DNA of 46,212 nucleotides from Pseudomonas viridiflava (GCF_900580675.1 NZ_UTBG01000116.1:1-46212), one strand, 5' to 3'; positions 7,475-17,406 are shown, numbered from the stretch's first letter. A program made the numbers and translations. Notes: generated by a model from the letters alone, not told the origin.

Positions 7475-8260
7475 TCAGTTAGCCATCGAAGAACGTGGCT
7501 TAACCGGCTGGTTGTCGTTGGAGATAGTCACTTCAACGCGACGATTCATGGCACGGCCCGACACGCTGCCGTTATCGGCAACCGGGTATTCCTTGCCATA
7601 ACCCTGGGTCACGATGCGCGAGATGTCCACGCCTTGCTGAGCCAGTGCACGCTGTACGGAAGCCGCGCGGCGCTCGGACAGGCTCTGGTTGTACGAGTCG
7701 GAACCAGTGCTGTCGGTGTAGCCTTCGACGATCACTTTACGGTCCGGGTTATCGCGCAGGAACTGAGCCAGCTTGGTGATGTTCACCAGGCCAGTGGATT
7801 TCAGGTCGGACTTGTTGGTCGCGAACAGCACGTCACCGAAGGTCACCAGCGTACCGCGATCGGTTTGCTTGGCGTTCAGGCTGTCTTGCAGTTGCTTGAT
7901 CTGCGCGTCACGGGCTTGCAGCAGTGCACGGGCACGTTCGTCGCCGGCGTTTTTCAGCTTGGCTTCGGATTCGCGCAGCACGATGGTGTCTTTGGCCACT
8001 TCAACGCGCTGGTTGGTCAAGTAAGCCAACTGGTCGACTTTCTTCTCGTCTTCTTTGTCGCGATAGGCTTTGTCGGCCTTGTCCAGCCAGTCACTGGCGT
8101 CCTTGGTTTCCAGCGCCGCCAGCTTGGTAGCCTGCGGGTTGGTTTGCAGAGACGAGTAGTTGGTCCGTGCATTTTCCAGGTTTGCGTTCGGCGGGGTGGA
8201 GCAAGCTGCCAGCGCCACGCTCATCGCCAACAGGGCAGGAATCATCAATTGTTTACGCAT
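7475..8260 (-). CDS. lptF: OmpA-family lipoprotein LptF
   Basis: A 261-residue outer-membrane lipoprotein. The signal peptide ends in VALAAC (Cys20). An alpha-helical DUF4398-like region follows (about 25-130, with LDKADKAYRDKEDEKKVDQL). A C-terminal OmpA peptidoglycan-binding domain has VTFGDVLFATNKSDL, VIVEGYTDSTGSDSYN, LSERRAASV and the closing GRAMNRRVEV. OmpA domains bind diaminopimelate in peptidoglycan, so this protein ties outer membrane to wall. In P. aeruginosa the orthologue (lipotoxin F) is reported to be AlgU-dependent. It lies 55 bases downstream of another DUF4398 lipoprotein and probably shares its promoter. Confidence 0.92.
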   Translation of the reverse strand: MRKQLMIPALLAMSVALAACSTPPNANLENARTNYSSLQTNPQATKLAALETKDASDWLDKADKAYRDKEDEKKVDQLAYLTNQRVEVAKDTIVLRESEAKLKNAGDERARALLQARDAQIKQLQDSLNAKQTDRGTLVTFGDVLFATNKSDLKSTGLVNITKLAQFLRDNPDRKVIVEGYTDSTGSDSYNQSLSERRAASVQRALAQQGVDISRIVTQGYGKEYPVADNGSVSGRAMNRRVEVTISNDNQPVKPRSSMAN

Positions 8261-8315
8261 AGTCGTGTCGTCCTTTCAATTCGATATCAGGTGCGATTCA
8301 GTCAAGGGGCTCGGC

Positions 8316-8741
8316 TTACTTCTGCTGGATAGCAGCCGGGCGCATGCCTTCCTGACGCAGCTCGTCAACAGCCTTCTGGGAATCCTTCACAGCCTGTTCA
8401 GCCTTGGCAGCCTGGGATTTACGCTCAGCAACGCGGGCGTCCCACTCGGCTTGTTCAGCCAGGCGACGGGCTTCGTCGTAGTTTTTGTCGTGCATCGCAA
8501 TCTCGGCTTGCTTGAGCTTGTCCTGGGCCGACTTCATTTCTACGGCCGCGTACTCAGTGCCGCCGGCGCTGACCGCGCTGTTCACCGCCGATTGGGTCAC
8601 GGCGTATTGCTCGGTCGGAGGGTTGCCGGCGCAGCCAGCCAGAACGAAGCTGGTGCCGATAGCCAGCGCGGCCAACTTGAGCCCGCGCAGATGGTTAAAC
8701 GAGGATTTGGCAGTGCTGGTCTTCATCGTCTTCAACTCCAT
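8316..8741 (-). CDS. DUF4398-domain lipoprotein
   Basis: A 141-residue protein. I place the start at ATG 8741 because AGGAG lies 7 bases upstream; an internal ATG at 8726 is possible. After a long basic n-region the lipobox is VLAGC with Cys37. The mature part is alpha-helical and charged (MKSAQDKLKQAEIAMHD, ARRLAEQAEWDARVAERKSQ), the DUF4398 pattern, and it resembles the helical half of LptF without the OmpA domain. It is the first gene of the pair with lptF and probably a partner or paralogue in the envelope stress response. Confidence 0.85.
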   Translation of the reverse strand: MELKTMKTSTAKSSFNHLRGLKLAALAIGTSFVLAGCAGNPPTEQYAVTQSAVNSAVSAGGTEYAAVEMKSAQDKLKQAEIAMHDKNYDEARRLAEQAEWDARVAERKSQAAKAEQAVKDSQKAVDELRQEGMRPAAIQQK

Positions 8742-8859
8742 TGTGTAACTCCTGGAAAACATCAAAATCCATGTCACTGGTCAGCGGTCGAGGGCCTGGC
8801 GGTAAAGCTCGAGATGCCCTTTCAAACGGCCGTTCCAAGTGATGGCTTACTGGCTGTGA

Positions 8860-8882
8860 CCGGAGGCTTTTTTCAAAAGTTC
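8860..8882 (-). promoter_or_regulatory. Candidate AlgU (sigma-22) promoter of the DUF4398-lptF operon
   Basis: On the minus strand GAACTT (8882-8877) is followed after 17 bases by TCACA (8859-8855 region). GAACTT is the consensus AlgU/RpoE -35; the -10 matches TCTGA only in part. The position, about 120-140 bases upstream of the first ATG, is compatible with the known AlgU dependence of lptF. Confidence 0.4.
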
Positions 8883-8968
8883 AGAGAAGATGGCGATTTG
8901 CCTAAAAAAATACCTGACTGAGTGGTCAGCGTTTAAAAGATGGAACTTTCGCCGCGACCAGCGGTACG

Positions 8969-8989
8969 CCGGGCCTGTGGGAGGCCCGG
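8969..8989. other. Perfect 8-bp hairpin after the 114-aa gene
   Basis: CCGGGCCT (8969-8976) pairs with AGGCCCGG (8982-8989) across 5 bases. It lies downstream of the minus-strand gene ending at 9024. No T tract follows on that strand, so it is a weak terminator at best. Confidence 0.4.
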
Positions 8990-9023
8990 AATACAGGGGT
9001 TTTGTGGGTTGTACGGGGAGTTT

Positions 9024-9368
9024 TCAGTGCTCTGGTTTGTCGGTGCCGGTCGACAAATCATGCAGGTAGCGACGCGACAGCGTCAGAAAGCGCGGCGTCG
9101 GGCCGACGTCTTCGTACAGCGGGTCGCCCTCTTCATCGGTCGCAATCACCTGCTGCCCCTTTATGTAGGGAAAGCTGGCTTCCAGCTCTTCAAGGGCGGC
9201 GCCGATCAGCTCGCCGAGCAGTTCTTCAGTGTTGCGCTTGGGGTACATCTCGGCGATGGCCGCCAGCCTGGCGGCGGCCTCCACGTCCAGATGGATGGCG
9301 TACTCGGTTTCGGTCAAGCGACCCTTGGCGTTCTCTTCCCAATGCTGGGCCAGTTCTCGAATTTTCAT
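9024..9368 (-). CDS. Small conserved protein, possible ribbon-helix-helix fold
   Basis: A 114-residue acidic protein, divergent from ppc. The segment at about 19-60 (LTETEYAIHLDVEAAARLAA, then a helix rich in EELLGELIGAALEELE) has the beta-helix-helix rhythm of ribbon-helix-helix proteins, but the match is by eye only. No toxin partner lies beside it, so I do not propose a toxin-antitoxin role. The function is unknown. Confidence 0.7.
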   Translation of the reverse strand: MKIRELAQHWEENAKGRLTETEYAIHLDVEAAARLAAIAEMYPKRNTEELLGELIGAALEELEASFPYIKGQQVIATDEEGDPLYEDVGPTPRFLTLSRRYLHDLSTGTDKPEH

Positions 9369-9552
9369 GGCAACCTCAATAAGGCCCGTTGTCTCAGGCG
9401 GTGATGAGTGTCCAGCCGGCCATGCGAATAAACGCGGCGGCTCAGCATTGAGACTAGCTGCAACTCACAAGGTTTAAAGTCTTGTCATAAACCGATGCTA
9501 TCGGCACTCTGGAAAGCCTGCGCGTCCCGGATTTCTGGCTGGAGATTGGCTG

Positions 9553-12180
9553 ATGAGTGATATCGATGCACGCTTGCGCGAGGATGTTCACCTGCTGGGT
9601 GAGCTGTTGGGCAATACTATTCGAGAGCAATACGGCGATGATTTTCTCGACAAGATCGAGCAGATCCGCAAAGGCGCCAAGGCGGACCGGCACGGCGCCG
9701 GCGACGAGCTGAGCACACGCCTCAACCAGTTGCAGGAAGATCAGTTGCTGCCGGTGGCGCGGGCGTTCAACCAGTTCCTCAACTTGGCTAACATCGCCGA
9801 GCAATACCAGCTGATTCACCGGCGCGATGAGTCGCAACCGGCGCCTTTCGAATCCCGCGTATTGCCTGAGTTGCTGGCGCGCCTGCAAAGCGAAGGGCAC
9901 AGCAATGAATCCCTGGCCCGCCAGTTGGGGCGCCTGGAGATCGAACTGGTCCTCACCGCCCACCCCACTGAAGTGGCGCGCCGCACCCTGATCCAGAAAT
10001 ACGATGCGATCGCCGCGCAACTGGCGCTGCAGGATCACCGTGATCTCACCACCGCCGAGCGCGAGCAGATCCGCCAGCGCCTGCAACGGCTCATCGCCGA
10101 AGCCTGGCACACCGAAGAAATCCGCCGCACCCGGCCCACCCCGGTGGACGAGGCCAAGTGGGGCTTTGCGGTGATCGAGCATTCGTTGTGGCACGCCATC
10201 CCGAATTATTTGCGCAAAGCTGACCAGGCCCTGCACGCCGCCACCGGCCTGCACCTGCCGCTGGAAGCCGCGCCGATTCGCTTTGCCTCGTGGATGGGCG
10301 GCGACCGTGACGGCAACCCGAATGTCACCGCACCGGTCACCCGCGAGGTGTTGCTGCTGGCGCGCTGGATGGCGGCCGATCTGTACCTGCGTGATATCGA
10401 CCACCTGGCTTCCGAGCTGTCGATGCAGCAAGCCAGCCCTGCTTTGCAGGCCAAGGTGGGTGACAGCGTCGAGCCGTATCGCGCGCTGCTCAAGCAACTG
10501 CGCGAACGCCTGCGCGCCACGCGCAATTGGGCGCATGCCTCGCTGACGGCGAGCACCCCGGCACCGGCTGATGTGTTGCAAAACAACCGTGACCTGCTCG
10601 AGCCGCTGGAGCTGTGCTACCAGTCGCTGCATGAGTGCGGCATGGGCGTGATCGCCGACGGCCCGCTGCTCGATTGCCTGCGTCGCGCGGTGACATTTGG
10701 CCTGTTCCTGGTGCGCCTGGATGTGCGCCAGGATTCCAGCCGCCACTCGGCTGCGATGACCGAAATCACCGACTACCTCGGCCTGGGCCGTTACGAGGAC
10801 TGGGACGAAGACGCGCGCATCAGCTTTCTGATGAAGGAACTGGCCAACCGTCGACCACTGCTGCCGGGCTATTTCAAACCGTCGGCCGATACCGCTGAAG
10901 TCCTCAATACTTGTAAGGAAGTGGCTGCCGCGCCGGCGGCTTCGCTCGGTTCCTATGTCATCTCCATGGCCGGTGCAGCGTCGGACGTGCTGGCGGTGCA
11001 ATTGCTGCTGAAAGAGTCGGGCGTACAGCGGCCGATGCGTGTGGTGCCACTGTTCGAAACCCTGGCCGACCTGGACAACGCCGGCCCAGTGATTGAGCAA
11101 CTGTTGCTGCTGCCGGGCTACCGCTCGCGGTTGCAGGGCCCGCAGGAAGTGATGATCGGTTATTCGGACTCGGCCAAGGACGCCGGCACCACGGCTGCGG
11201 CCTGGGCGCAGTACCGCGCCCAGGAACGCCTGGTGGATATCTGCCGCGAGCAACAGGTGGAACTGCTGTTGTTCCACGGTCGCGGCGGTACCGTCGGGCG
11301 CGGCGGCGGCCCGGCGCATGCGGCGATCCTTTCGCAACCACCGGGCTCGGTGGCGGGGCGTTTCCGTACCACCGAACAAGGCGAAATGATCCGTTTCAAA
11401 TTCGGCCTGCCGGACATCGCCGAACAGAACCTTAACCTTTACCTGGCGGCGGTGTTGGAAGCGACCCTGCTGCCGCCGCCACCACCAGAGCCGGCGTGGC
11501 GGCACCTGATGGACGAATTGGCGGCGGATGGTGTCAGTGCTTACCGCGCCGTGGTGCGGGAAAATCCGCAATTCGTCGAGTACTTCCGCCAATCCACGCC
11601 AGAGCAGGAGCTCGGCCGTTTGCCCCTGGGCAGTCGCCCGGCCAAGCGCCGGGCGGGCGGTATTGAGAGTTTGCGCGCGATCCCGTGGATCTTCGGCTGG
11701 ACCCAGACCCGCCTGATGCTGCCGGCCTGGCTCGGTTGGGAAGCGGCGTTGAGCAAGGCCCTGGAGCGCGGCGAAGGCGAACTGCTGGGGCAGATGCGCG
11801 AGCAATGGCCGTTCTTCCGTACCCGCATCGACATGCTGGAAATGGTGCTGGCCAAGGCTGACGCGGATATCGCCCGGCTGTATGACGAGCGCCTGGTGCA
11901 GCCGGACCTGCTGCCATTAGGCGCGCACTTACGCGACCTATTGTCGCAGGCATGCAACGTGGTGCTTGGCCTGACCGGCCAGTCGCAGCTGCTGGCTCAC
12001 AGCCCCGACACCCTGGAGTTCATCCGCCTGCGCAACACCTACCTCGACCCCTTGCACCTTTTGCAGGCCGAGTTGCTCGCGCGTTCGCGGCAACAGGAGG
12101 CAGCGCAGGACAGCCCTCTGGAACAGGCGCTGCTGGTGTCCGTGGCCGGAATCGCGGCGGGTTTGCGCAACACCGGCTGA
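9553..12180 (+). CDS. ppc: Phosphoenolpyruvate carboxylase
   Basis: The enzyme adds bicarbonate to phosphoenolpyruvate to form oxaloacetate, refilling the TCA cycle. The 875-residue product matches the family length. Visible signatures are [14 protein letters not shown] with catalytic His137, [10 protein letters not shown] with Lys542, and the glycine-rich [13 protein letters not shown] with Arg577, needed for the carboxylation step. The C terminus ends in NTG, as expected, since the terminal residues enter the active site. The ATG at 9553 follows GGAG. It is monocistronic: the upstream gene is divergent and a terminator lies at 12223-12248. Confidence 0.97.
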   Translation: MSDIDARLREDVHLLGELLGNTIREQYGDDFLDKIEQIRKGAKADRHGAGDELSTRLNQLQEDQLLPVARAFNQFLNLANIAEQYQLIHRRDESQPAPFESRVLPELLARLQSEGHSNESLARQLGRLEIELVLTAHPTEVARRTLIQKYDAIAAQLALQDHRDLTTAEREQIRQRLQRLIAEAWHTEEIRRTRPTPVDEAKWGFAVIEHSLWHAIPNYLRKADQALHAATGLHLPLEAAPIRFASWMGGDRDGNPNVTAPVTREVLLLARWMAADLYLRDIDHLASELSMQQASPALQAKVGDSVEPYRALLKQLRERLRATRNWAHASLTASTPAPADVLQNNRDLLEPLELCYQSLHECGMGVIADGPLLDCLRRAVTFGLFLVRLDVRQDSSRHSAAMTEITDYLGLGRYEDWDEDARISFLMKELANRRPLLPGYFKPSADTAEVLNTCKEVAAAPAASLGSYVISMAGAASDVLAVQLLLKESGVQRPMRVVPLFETLADLDNAGPVIEQLLLLPGYRSRLQGPQEVMIGYSDSAKDAGTTAAAWAQYRAQERLVDICREQQVELLLFHGRGGTVGRGGGPAHAAILSQPPGSVAGRFRTTEQGEMIRFKFGLPDIAEQNLNLYLAAVLEATLLPPPPPEPAWRHLMDELAADGVSAYRAVVRENPQFVEYFRQSTPEQELGRLPLGSRPAKRRAGGIESLRAIPWIFGWTQTRLMLPAWLGWEAALSKALERGEGELLGQMREQWPFFRTRIDMLEMVLAKADADIARLYDERLVQPDLLPLGAHLRDLLSQACNVVLGLTGQSQLLAHSPDTLEFIRLRNTYLDPLHLLQAELLARSRQQEAAQDSPLEQALLVSVAGIAAGLRNTG

Positions 12181-12222
12181 GGTTTTTTGCGTGTTCTCAA
12201 CGGCTTGCGGTTAAACCCCGAC

Positions 12223-12250
12223 GACCGCCCGGAAACGGGCGGTCTTTGTT
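12223..12250 (+). terminator. Rho-independent terminator after ppc
   Basis: GACCGCCCG (12223-12231) pairs with CGGGCGGTC (12236-12244) across a GAAA loop, followed by a TTTGTTTG tract. Confidence 0.85.
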
Positions 12251-12357
12251 TGGGCCGCCGGGTTGCACTCAGGCACACCCTGCGTATGACGTAAGCGCCG
12301 CGCGGGTTCCTGCGACTTTCGGCGGCTTGTGTGCTTAGGGTCTGCTGTGTATCTTGA

Positions 12358-13122
<765 letters not shown>

Positions 13123-13143
13123 TCCAGCCTTCAGCTTCACGCT

Positions 13144-13172
13144 AACGGCCCGCTTGCGGGCCGTTGTTGTTT
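13144..13172 (+). terminator. Terminator after adk
   Basis: AACGGCCCGC (13144-13153) and GCGGGCCGTT (13156-13165) form a perfect stem followed by GTTGTTT. The tsaB start lies 47 bases beyond the stem, so some read-through may supply tsaB. Confidence 0.75.
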
Positions 13173-13211
13173 ATACTGGCGCACTTTTTTCTGACTTGGA
13201 CACCCACACCG

Positions 13212-13898
13212 ATGAGCACCCTGCTGGCCCTGGACACCGCGACTGAAGCTTGCTCCGTTGCCTTGCTGCACGATGGCAAGGTAACGAGCCACTACGAGGT
13301 GATCCCGCGCCTGCACGCGCAGAAGCTGTTGCCGATGATCAAGCAACTGCTGGAAGACGCGGGCATCACCCTGGCGGCCGTCGACGCCATCGCCTTCGGC
13401 CGTGGCCCGGGAGCGTTTACCGGTGTGCGTATCGCCATCGGCGTGGTTCAGGGCCTGGCGTTTGCGCTGGAGCGTCCGGTATTGCCGGTCTCCAACCTGG
13501 CCGTGCTGGCGCAGCGCGCGTTGCGTGAGCAGGGGGCGCGGCAGGTCGCGGCGGCGATCGATGCGCGCATGGATGAAGTGTATTGGGGGTGCTACCGCGA
13601 AACCGACGGCGAGATGCGCCTGGTGGGCGTGGAGGCCGTGCAACCGCCGGAATCGGCGGTATTGCCGAGTGATGCCAGCGGTGACTGGTTTGGTGCGGGC
13701 ACTGGCTGGGGTTACGGCGAGCGTATCGCGGTGCCGCTGGTGGGCCAGGATGCTGCGATGCTGCCGCATGCCGAAGACTTGTTGGCGTTGGCGCGTTTCG
13801 CTTTCGAGCGTGGCGAGGCAATTCCTGCCGATCAGGCGGCGCCGGTTTACTTGCGCGATAAAGTCGCTCAAACCAAGGCTGAGCGCGGGATAATTTGA
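13212..13898 (+). CDS. tsaB: tRNA threonylcarbamoyladenosine synthesis protein TsaB
   Basis: TsaB is the non-catalytic partner of TsaD (with TsaE) that transfers threonylcarbamoyl to A37 of ANN-decoding tRNAs. The 228-residue product begins MSTLLALDTATEACSVALL and contains the ASKHA-fold signature FGRGPGAFTGVRIAIG. The start at ATG 13212 is chosen because the family begins directly with this beta strand; upstream codons overlap the adk terminator. The tcdA gene, which cyclises t6A, lies about 20 kb downstream in the same window. The adk-tsaB order is familiar in Pseudomonas. Confidence 0.93.
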   Translation: MSTLLALDTATEACSVALLHDGKVTSHYEVIPRLHAQKLLPMIKQLLEDAGITLAAVDAIAFGRGPGAFTGVRIAIGVVQGLAFALERPVLPVSNLAVLAQRALREQGARQVAAAIDARMDEVYWGCYRETDGEMRLVGVEAVQPPESAVLPSDASGDWFGAGTGWGYGERIAVPLVGQDAAMLPHAEDLLALARFAFERGEAIPADQAAPVYLRDKVAQTKAERGII

Positions 13899-14058
13899 CG
13901 CCAAAAATGATGGCAATTTGGGCTGAAAGTCGCCAATCGTCAGAATTTGCCCCTGTTTTTAAACCTTTTACAAATTATGTGTTCTAGTTATCACCAGAGC
14001 ATTTGCGCGCTACGGATTGCGCCACTAAAATGCCATCACCGATACCGAGTTCGCATCG
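13899..14058 (+). other. Intergenic region, tsaB to the 101-aa gene
   Basis: 160 AT-richer bases (CCTTTTACAAATTATGTG) that probably carry the promoter of the next gene. I see no RNA gene or terminator. Confidence 0.4.
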
Positions 14059-14364
14059 ATGCGTATAGACGGCTTTTCCTCACAGTCCTACCCCCTCAAG
14101 CGTAAGCCGCGTAAGGCAAACGTCACGGTAGACGATTCCGTCGAGGATTCGCCGGACTTCATCGAAGTCCAGTCTGAAGCGTCCTCCACTACCCACCAAA
14201 GTTCTGCAGGCGCTCGTATCAGCGGCGTTCCCGCTCGCCAGCAAGACATGGTCTTCCCACGCTCCATGAGCAAAAGCGTCGCTACCGCCCTGGCCAGTTA
14301 CCTGACCACTGCCGGCTTTGTCGAATGGGATATGGAAGTGCTGGGCCTCGACATCCACATCTGA
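14059..14364 (+). CDS. Conserved small hypothetical protein
   Basis: A 101-residue protein with a basic, low-complexity, serine-rich first half (about 1-65, with PLKRKPRKANVTVDD) and a short hydrophobic-aromatic end (ALASYLTTAGFVEWDMEVLG). No signal peptide or known domain is seen. Its stop overlaps the next start as TGATG, so it is translationally coupled to the DUF72 gene. The function is unknown. Confidence 0.75.
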   Translation: MRIDGFSSQSYPLKRKPRKANVTVDDSVEDSPDFIEVQSEASSTTHQSSAGARISGVPARQQDMVFPRSMSKSVATALASYLTTAGFVEWDMEVLGLDIHI

Positions 14365-15224
14365 TGCGTTTGCCTTACTTCATCGGTTGCCCGTCCTGGA
14401 GCGAAAACGCCTGGCGCGAGTACCTGTACCCCGCCGATGCGCGTTCCAGCGACTACCTCGCCCTGTATTCCCAAGTCTTCAACGCCGTTGAAGGCAACAC
14501 CACCTTTTATGCTCGACCCTCGGCCGCCACCGTGCAGCGCTGGGCCGAAATCATGCCTGATGATTTTCGCTTCACCGCCAAGTTTCCCGGTGATATCAGC
14601 CATGGCGGCGACTTGCGTGAGCAGTTGCCGGCAGCGGAAAGCTTCGTCGGGTTGATGAGCCCGCTGGGTGAGCGCGTCTCGCCGTTGTGGCTGCAACTCT
14701 CGGCGAGTTTTTCGCCGCAACGCCTGGGCGAACTGGCGGGTTTTATCGATGGGCTGGAGCGGCCCCTGGCAGTCGAAGTACGCCATCCGGAATTCTTCGC
14801 CAAAGGCGATGCCGAGCGCAGGCTCAATCGGTTGCTGCGTGATCGCGGCGTCGAGCGAATCTGCCTCGACTCGCGCCCACTGTTCAGTTGCACGTCGACC
14901 TCGGCGGCGGTGCTGCATGCTCAATCTAAAAAGCCCAAGGTACCGCCGCGCCCGGCCGCGCTGACTCAGTTTCCCCAAGTGCGTTTTATTGGCCATCCGG
15001 AGCTTGAGGCCAACGATCCGTTTCTGATTCCCTGGGTCGAAAAAGTCGCTGGCTGGATCGAAGAAGGGCGCACGCCCTACGTGTTCCTGCACACCTCGGA
15101 TAACCGCCTTGCCGCGCAGCTGGCTTTGCGCTTCCACGCTAAATTGATGGCCAGGTTGCCCGGCTTGCCGGCGTTGCCGACGCTGCATCGGGAACCCGCA
15201 GCGGAGCAACTGGGGTTACTCTAG
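14364..15224 (+). CDS. DUF72 (YecE-like) TIM-barrel protein
   Basis: A 286-residue member of the DUF72 family, whose biochemical role is unsettled. It begins MRLPYFIGCPSWSENAWREY and contains the family's typical FNAVEGNTTFYARPS, FRFTAKFPGDISH and AVEVRHPEFF strings; the conserved E and H residues suggest a barrel active site. The start at ATG 14364 overlaps the preceding stop; a longer frame exists but would lie inside the upstream gene. The next gene begins 27 bases after the stop. Confidence 0.88.
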   Translation: MRLPYFIGCPSWSENAWREYLYPADARSSDYLALYSQVFNAVEGNTTFYARPSAATVQRWAEIMPDDFRFTAKFPGDISHGGDLREQLPAAESFVGLMSPLGERVSPLWLQLSASFSPQRLGELAGFIDGLERPLAVEVRHPEFFAKGDAERRLNRLLRDRGVERICLDSRPLFSCTSTSAAVLHAQSKKPKVPPRPAALTQFPQVRFIGHPELEANDPFLIPWVEKVAGWIEEGRTPYVFLHTSDNRLAAQLALRFHAKLMARLPGLPALPTLHREPAAEQLGLL

Positions 15225-15251
15225 GGCTCCTTTTCCCGCCAGGAGTCAGTC

Positions 15252-16079
15252 ATGGATGCCCAAACCCTTCGCGCCGAAACCTTCAAGGCCTTGCACGAGC
15301 GCAACCGCGCCTTCGTGATGCCCAACCCGTGGGATGCGGGCTCGGCGATCATGCTTGCCAGCCTCGGCTTTGAAGCGCTGGCCACCACCAGCGCGGGCTA
15401 TGCGTTCAGCCTGGGGCGCCCGGATGCCGAAGGTGCTTTGTCCCTGGAAGATACCCTGGCGAATGCTCGCATGATTGCCGGCGCGACTGCGCTGCCGGTC
15501 GCCGCCGATCTGGAAAACGGCTTCAGCGACACCGCCGAAGGCTGTGCCCGGACCATCCTGAGCGCTGCCGCCAGCGGTATCGTCGGTGGCTCGATTGAAG
15601 ATGCCACCGGCATTGCCGTTGATCCGATCTACGCTTTTGACCTGTCTGTGGAGCGGGTGGAAGCCGCCGTGGCTGCCGCGCGCAGCCTGCCATTCCCGTT
15701 CACGCTCACCGCCCGTGCGGAAAACCTCCTGCATGGTCGCCTGGATTTGCCCGACACCATCCGCCGCCTGCAAGCCTACGCCGAGGCCGGTGCCGACGTG
15801 CTCTACGCCCCCGGCCTGCGCAGTGCCGAGGACGTGCTGGCGGTGGTCAAGGCTGTCGCCCCCAAGCCTGTGAATGTGTTGATGTCCGGCGGCCTGAAAC
15901 TCAGCGTCGCGCAATTGAGCGAAATGGGCGTCAAGCGCATCAGCGTGGGTTCGGCGATGGCGTTGGCGGCGTATGGCGAGTTCTACCGCGCGGCGCAGGA
16001 AGTGTTTGAGTCGGGTACTTTCAGCTTTACCGAGCGCTCGATGCCTTTCAGCACCGCCAATCAGTTCTTCAAGGGCTAA
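15252..16079 (+). CDS. Isocitrate lyase / PEP mutase family protein
   Basis: A 275-residue protein of the ICL/PEPM superfamily (TIM barrel, Mg-dependent C-C or P-C bond lyases acting on alpha-oxyacid anions). Substrate-loop and metal motifs appear as MPNPWDAGSA, TTSAGYAFSLG, VAADLENGF and GSIEDATG. It lacks the KKCGH segment of isocitrate lyase and the matching loop of true PEP mutase, so neither reaction can be assigned; a 2-methylisocitrate-lyase-like or oxaloacetate-decarboxylase-like activity is possible. The GTG of the extensin-like gene follows within 4 bases, so they are probably cotranscribed. Confidence 0.85.
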   Translation: MDAQTLRAETFKALHERNRAFVMPNPWDAGSAIMLASLGFEALATTSAGYAFSLGRPDAEGALSLEDTLANARMIAGATALPVAADLENGFSDTAEGCARTILSAAASGIVGGSIEDATGIAVDPIYAFDLSVERVEAAVAAARSLPFPFTLTARAENLLHGRLDLPDTIRRLQAYAEAGADVLYAPGLRSAEDVLAVVKAVAPKPVNVLMSGGLKLSVAQLSEMGVKRISVGSAMALAAYGEFYRAAQEVFESGTFSFTERSMPFSTANQFFKG

Positions 16080-16082
16080 GCG

Positions 16083-16781
16083 GTGCGGTTTTTCAAGGTT
16101 GTCGGTGTGCTGCTGATACTTGGCGGCGGATTTGCGTTGGGGGTGTGGCGTGGCTGGGTGCCGTTCCCGGCTGAGTGGAACCCCTGGGCGCCGCTGGATG
16201 TACGCGCCAGCCCGAACCTGTTGACGCGCTTCAAGCTGGGGCGTTTGCAGGATGATCCTGCACTCTGCGACGAGGTCCTCAAGACCTCGGGTTTGCGTGT
16301 CAGCCATCAAGCGGATTCACCGGCCGATGCGGCGTGCCCACTGCGCAATGTGTTGCGCGTGCAGGGCGCTGATGTGGGGTTAAGCAGCAGTTTTCTCGCC
16401 AGTTGCCCGCTGGCCGTGGCGTTTGCGCTGTTCGAGCGCCATAGCCTGCAACCCGCGGCCCAAGCGGTGTTTGGCCAGGCCGTGACGCGGGTCGATCACT
16501 TGGGCAGTTTTGCCTGCCGCAATATCTACAACCGTGCTGAAGGGCGGCTCAGCCAGCACGCTTCGGCGAATGCCCTGGATATCGCCGGCTTTCGTCTGGC
16601 GGATGGGCGCAGCATCAGTGTGCTCAGGGACTGGCCGGGGCAGGGCGACAGTGCGCGGTTCCTGCGCCAGGTTCGCGAGGGCGCGTGTCATGATTTCAAC
16701 GTGGTGTTGAGCCCGGACTACAACGCCGCGCACCGCAACCACTTCCATCTGGACATGGGGCGCTGGGGGGTGTGCCGCTGA
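16083..16781 (+). CDS. Extensin-like family protein
   Basis: A 232-residue protein starting at GTG 16083, with ribosome site AAGGG overlapping the previous stop. An N-terminal hydrophobic segment (about 4-24, VVGVLLILGGGFALGV) anchors or exports it. The extensin-like C-terminal domain holds several cysteines and two histidine-rich strings, SQHASANALDIAGF and HRNHFHLDMG. These resemble zinc ligands of M15/VanY-type DD-peptidases, so a cell-wall role is plausible but not proved. Confidence 0.85.
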   Translation: MRFFKVVGVLLILGGGFALGVWRGWVPFPAEWNPWAPLDVRASPNLLTRFKLGRLQDDPALCDEVLKTSGLRVSHQADSPADAACPLRNVLRVQGADVGLSSSFLASCPLAVAFALFERHSLQPAAQAVFGQAVTRVDHLGSFACRNIYNRAEGRLSQHASANALDIAGFRLADGRSISVLRDWPGQGDSARFLRQVREGACHDFNVVLSPDYNAAHRNHFHLDMGRWGVCR

Positions 16782-16785
16782 GGGT

Positions 16786-17406
16786 TTACGCGGCCAGGCG
16801 CAGGTTGTTGGCGATGAGTGGGCGCGCCCAGTAGTAGTCGAAGTCCAGGGCTTTTTGTTGCGCCACCAGCGCTTCGGTCGGGTACGGCGTGGCGGGCGGT
16901 GGCAACAGGTCCAGTTCGAATTCGGCAATCGGCAGGTGCAACGGGCGCGGTTCCGGCGCCGGGCCAGGCGGCGGCAGTGGCTGGCCGGCGGCCAGCACGA
17001 TGGGGCGCACCCAGCCGCTTTCGAAATTCTGCTGGCATTGCTGGGCGACGATTTCTTCTTCCGGGAATGGGGCAGGGGCCGGTGGCAGCAACTCGGTCTC
17101 AAACTCGGCGATCGGCAGGAACAGCGGCTCGGGTGGGGCGATCTCGGTGTCTTTCACGTCGCATTCGCGCTGGGTGAGGATCTGCGACAGCAGGTCGGCG
17201 CCTTCGCTGGGCTCAACCGCCGGGTCCTTGGGTGCAGGCGCCTTGGCGGCGAGCGCGTCCGGCGTTTCACCGAGCTGGTCGGCCAGGGCTCGGGCGAAGA
17301 AGTCCTGCCACACATGACTCACCCCGGCCAGCGCTTGAGTATTGCGCAGGCCGTAGTGGTTATGGGTCGGCAGTACACCGATGGTTAGGGGAAGAATGTC
17401 TGACAT
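16786..17406 (-). CDS. Proline-rich protein with a 44-residue internal duplication, unknown
   Basis: A 206-residue protein starting at ATG 17406, convergent with the extensin-like gene and divergent from rsmJ. After an N-terminal part (MSDILPLTIG, SHVWQDFFARALADQLGE) come two copies of a 44-residue unit at 94-137 and 155-198, joined by a proline-rich linker. I count 24 of 44 identical positions with no gaps. The cores are LPIAEFETELLPP and LPIAEFELDLLPP, each followed by VAQQ and W.RP. There is no signal peptide or membrane segment. I recognise no family; the units look like short binding modules. Confidence 0.75.
   Translation of the reverse strand: MSDILPLTIGVLPTHNHYGLRNTQALAGVSHVWQDFFARALADQLGETPDALAAKAPAPKDPAVEPSEGADLLSQILTQRECDVKDTEIAPPEPLFLPIAEFETELLPPAPAPFPEEEIVAQQCQQNFESGWVRPIVLAAGQPLPPPGPAPEPRPLHLPIAEFELDLLPPPATPYPTEALVAQQKALDFDYYWARPLIANNLRLAA
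16813..16944 (-). repeat. Coding repeat unit 2 of the duplicated protein
   Basis: It encodes residues 155-198 (PLHLPIAEFELDLLPP and onward) and aligns without gaps to residues 94-137. Confidence 0.8.
16996..17127 (-). repeat. Coding repeat unit 1 of the duplicated protein
   Basis: It encodes residues 94-137 (PLFLPIAEFETELLPP and onward), the partner of the unit at 16813-16944. Confidence 0.8.

Noticed and set aside
9024..9368. Toxin-antitoxin antitoxin, from the ribbon-helix-helix-like segment
   Set aside because: No small toxin gene lies beside it: ppc is divergent and the downstream side is empty.
9454..11805. 783-codon minus-strand frame over ppc
   Set aside because: It is antisense to a fully conserved ppc and rich in R, Q and H without domain pattern.
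15252..16079. Isocitrate lyase or PEP mutase proper
   Set aside because: The KKCGH motif of isocitrate lyase and the PEP mutase gating loop are missing, so only the superfamily can be given.
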